From: Gammaproteobacteria bacterium UBA3532
GTDB lineage: Bacteria; Pseudomonadota; Gammaproteobacteria; Enterobacterales; UBA3532
Length of the DNA: 7,819 bases
Reading direction: 5' to 3'
Assembly: GCA_002376965.1 (NCBI GenBank)
Contig: DFOV01000246.1
Location: 1 to 7,819 of the forward strand
The notes under the pieces were generated by a model, which did not search any database, was not told the DNA's origin, and worked only from the letters and a program-made list of their open reading frames with translations. Within the stretch, counting starts at the first letter, position 1; every line of letters begins with the position of its first letter. Below are positions 6,321 through 7,819 of the stretch, one piece after another. Position numbers and translations under genes: made by a program.

Positions 6321-7658
6321 TTAGCTGCTTTGCTGGTTGTTGCGAAACGCTAAAAGCTTGGCTTGCCATTCCTTTACTTCAGAGAGAAGTTTGGTTTCAT
6401 CAATCGTTGTCAGTTGTCGTTGCTTCATTAATTGCTTTCCATGTACCCACAGGTGGGTTACCTGGTGGCGTGATGCCGAATAGACGACTTGTGATATCGG
6501 ATCAAAGCGTGGTGAGGTTTCCAGCTGGCCAAGATCGATGGCCTGAATATCGGCGCATTTTCCAATTTCGAGCGAGCCTGTTATGTGTGCCAGTCCCATA
6601 GCCTTAGCACCATTTATCGTTGCCATACGCAGCGCTTCGCTTGCTGGTACTGCGGCGGCGTCGCCGGAAGCACCCTTGGCCAGTAGTGCTGCTGTTTGCA
6701 TTTCATTCAGCATATCCAGGTCATTGTTTGAAGCCGAGCCATCAGTACCCAGCGCGATATTGACGCCTGCTTTTGATAACTTTGCAATAGGGCAAAAGCC
6801 GCTCGCCAGTTTCAGGTTGGATTGCGGGCAGTGAATCACATGAACACCCAAGTCGTTTAGCTGGCTTATTTCCTGCTCATTTACTTGGGTCATATGAACG
6901 GCCTGCAAGCGGGAGTTCAATAGCCCTAGCTCTTCAAGGCGTTTGAGCGGTCGCTTGCCGATTTGTTCTTCACTTTGGCTGACCTCAAACGCGGTCTCAT
7001 GGATATGCATCTGGATTGGCGTGTTCAAACGATCGGAACACTCTATCACGCGCTTGAGGTTATCATCGCACACCGTATAGGGAGCGTGTGGTGCCAAGGC
7101 TGTTGAGATGAGGTCGCTATTTAAAAACTGCTTATGTACTTGCTCGGCTTTGGCAAAGTATTCGTCGCCACTGTTGGCCCAGCAAGTGGGAAAATCTATC
7201 ACGATTAATCCAATGCATGCGCGGATGCCTGCACTTTCTGCTTCGACAGCCGTGATGTCAGGAAAAAAGTACATATCGTTGAAGCAGGTTGTGCCAGAGC
7301 GAAGCATCTCGGCAATGGCCAGTCTTGAGCCGGTTGCCACAAACGCGGGATCAACCCATTGACCTTCCGCTGGCCAAATATAATCGTTTAGCCACGTCAT
7401 CAAAGGGTAATCATCCGCATAGCCGCGCAATAGGTTCATTGCTGCATGGGTATGAGCATTTACAAAACCAGGACACAGGATGTGGTCGGGGAGGTGGACT
7501 ATATCGCTTGACTCAAAGCGTTCGGATACGTCACTCGAAGGGACAATATCAATGATCTTGCCTTGGTGAACAATTAACGCATGATGGTTTAAGACGGTGT
7601 CATTATTATCAACGGTTGCGATATGGTCGGCGTGAATAATGCTATCGACAGTTTTCAT
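6321..7658 (-). CDS. mtaD: 5-methylthioadenosine/S-adenosylhomocysteine deaminase (TRZ/ATZ amidohydrolase family)
   Basis: A 445-residue metal-dependent amidohydrolase. Expected ligands are all present: H69 and H71 in NAHTHAAMNLLRG, H218 and E221 in MHIHE, and D306 in LGTDGSASNN; H191 in APHAPYTV is a further active-site histidine. The N- and C-terminal strands (about 1-60 and 365-415) form the small beta domain that flanks the barrel. Members deaminate 5'-methylthioadenosine to methylthioinosine and S-adenosylhomocysteine to inosylhomocysteine. In pseudomonads the gene next to ubiG is annotated this way, and MTA is salvaged through deamination. A related chlorohydrolase or guanine deaminase is less likely because of the motifs and the neighbourhood. 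ATG at 7658 has AGGG eight bases upstream. It is the first gene of the leftward cluster. Confidence 0.92.
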   Translation of the reverse strand: MKTVDSIIHADHIATVDNNDTVLNHHALIVHQGKIIDIVPSSDVSERFESSDIVHLPDHILCPGFVNAHTHAAMNLLRGYADDYPLMTWLNDYIWPAEGQWVDPAFVATGSRLAIAEMLRSGTTCFNDMYFFPDITAVEAESAGIRACIGLIVIDFPTCWANSGDEYFAKAEQVHKQFLNSDLISTALAPHAPYTVCDDNLKRVIECSDRLNTPIQMHIHETAFEVSQSEEQIGKRPLKRLEELGLLNSRLQAVHMTQVNEQEISQLNDLGVHVIHCPQSNLKLASGFCPIAKLSKAGVNIALGTDGSASNNDLDMLNEMQTAALLAKGASGDAAAVPASEALRMATINGAKAMGLAHITGSLEIGKCADIQAIDLGQLETSPRFDPISQVVYSASRHQVTHLWVHGKQLMKQRQLTTIDETKLLSEVKEWQAKLLAFRNNQQSS

Positions 7659-7675
7659 TAAAATATCCCTGTATC

Positions 7676-7691
7676 CTTATCATCGGATAAG
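7676..7691. repeat. Inverted repeat overlapping the expected mtaD transcription start
   Basis: CTTATC-ATCG-GATAAG, six perfect pairs with a four-base centre. It overlaps the edge of the -10 element and the start region, a normal location for a repressor site, or it forms a small hairpin at the 5' end of the message. It could easily occur by chance. Confidence 0.25.
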
Positions 7692-7695
7692 TATA
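7690..7695 (-). promoter_or_regulatory. -10 element for the mtaD-led cluster
   Basis: TATACT on the minus strand (7695-7690), five of six consensus bases, 32 bases before the mtaD start codon. No good -35 lies 16-18 bases upstream (ACTGCA at 17), so the promoter may be weak, activator-dependent or wrongly placed. An overlapping inverted repeat CTTATC-ATCG-GATAAG (7676-7691) covers the expected start point near 7683. Confidence 0.4.
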
Positions 7696-7747
7696 CCGAG
7701 TCTTTATGAAAATGCAGTAATGGCAATAGGGGTTTTTAGCACATATG

Positions 7748-7775
7748 AAAACGGCTACCGAAGTAGCCGTTTTTT
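7748..7775. terminator. Strong rho-independent terminator, bidirectional in form
   Basis: AAAACGGCTAC-CGAA-GTAGCCGTTTT, eleven perfect base pairs with a four-base loop. On the plus strand it is followed by a six-T run. On the minus strand the loop reads C(UUCG)G, the very stable tetraloop common in terminators, followed by TTTT. It lies about 90 bases upstream of mtaD. The likeliest job is to end a minus-strand gene beyond the right edge, keeping it separate from the mtaD cluster. No plus-strand gene in the window needs it. Confidence 0.8.
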
Positions 7776-7819
7776 GGAGTCTCTTTGGATAGAGGCCAGG
7801 GCGAGATCACGAACTTTAT

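Noticed and set aside
6269..7555. Several plus-strand open frames of 80-110 codons opposite mtaD
   Set aside because: They lie antisense to a gene with clear amidohydrolase motifs along its length and show no coherent protein pattern.

Overview
The window looks like ordinary chromosome from a gammaproteobacterium related to the Pseudomonas/marine Oceanospirillales-Cellvibrionales group. The order methylthioadenosine deaminase, ubiG, mupP-type phosphatase, yciK on one strand is the arrangement I remember from Pseudomonas genomes, where a GGDEF gene also lies nearby. No species name can be given from the sequence alone.

All complete genes read leftward (minus strand). From the right: a short intergenic region (7659-7819) with a strong hairpin terminator and a likely -10 element. 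Then come the MTA/SAH deaminase (6321-7658), UbiG (5523-6218), a MupP/Gph-type HAD phosphatase (4853-5518), a squalene/phytoene-synthase-like protein of unclear function (4090-4848) and a YciK-family short-chain dehydrogenase (3271-4020). The ubiG, phosphatase and synthase-like genes are separated by only 4 bases each and are almost certainly co-transcribed. The deaminase and yciK are probably part of the same unit, with gaps of about 100 and 69 bases. The cluster ties S-adenosylmethionine by-product salvage to a SAM-dependent quinone methyltransferase and adds peptidoglycan-sugar recycling.

To the left, after a 293-base hairpin-rich spacer, is a single-gene diguanylate cyclase (2069-2977) with an intact active site and I-site. 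After a 258-base spacer holding two AT-rich dyads, a dispersed-repeat-like fragment and a good sigma70 promoter comes an AAA-ATPase/PD-(D/E)XK nuclease-fold protein (125-1810). This is the only accessory-looking gene. At the extreme left edge, the last 30 codons of a plus-strand gene (2-94) converge on it.

I see no tRNA, rRNA, CRISPR array, insertion sequence, attachment site or origin. I do not find a convincing new system. The points most worth a second look are the degenerate synthase-like gene inside the core operon and the AAA-nuclease gene with its palindromic upstream region.
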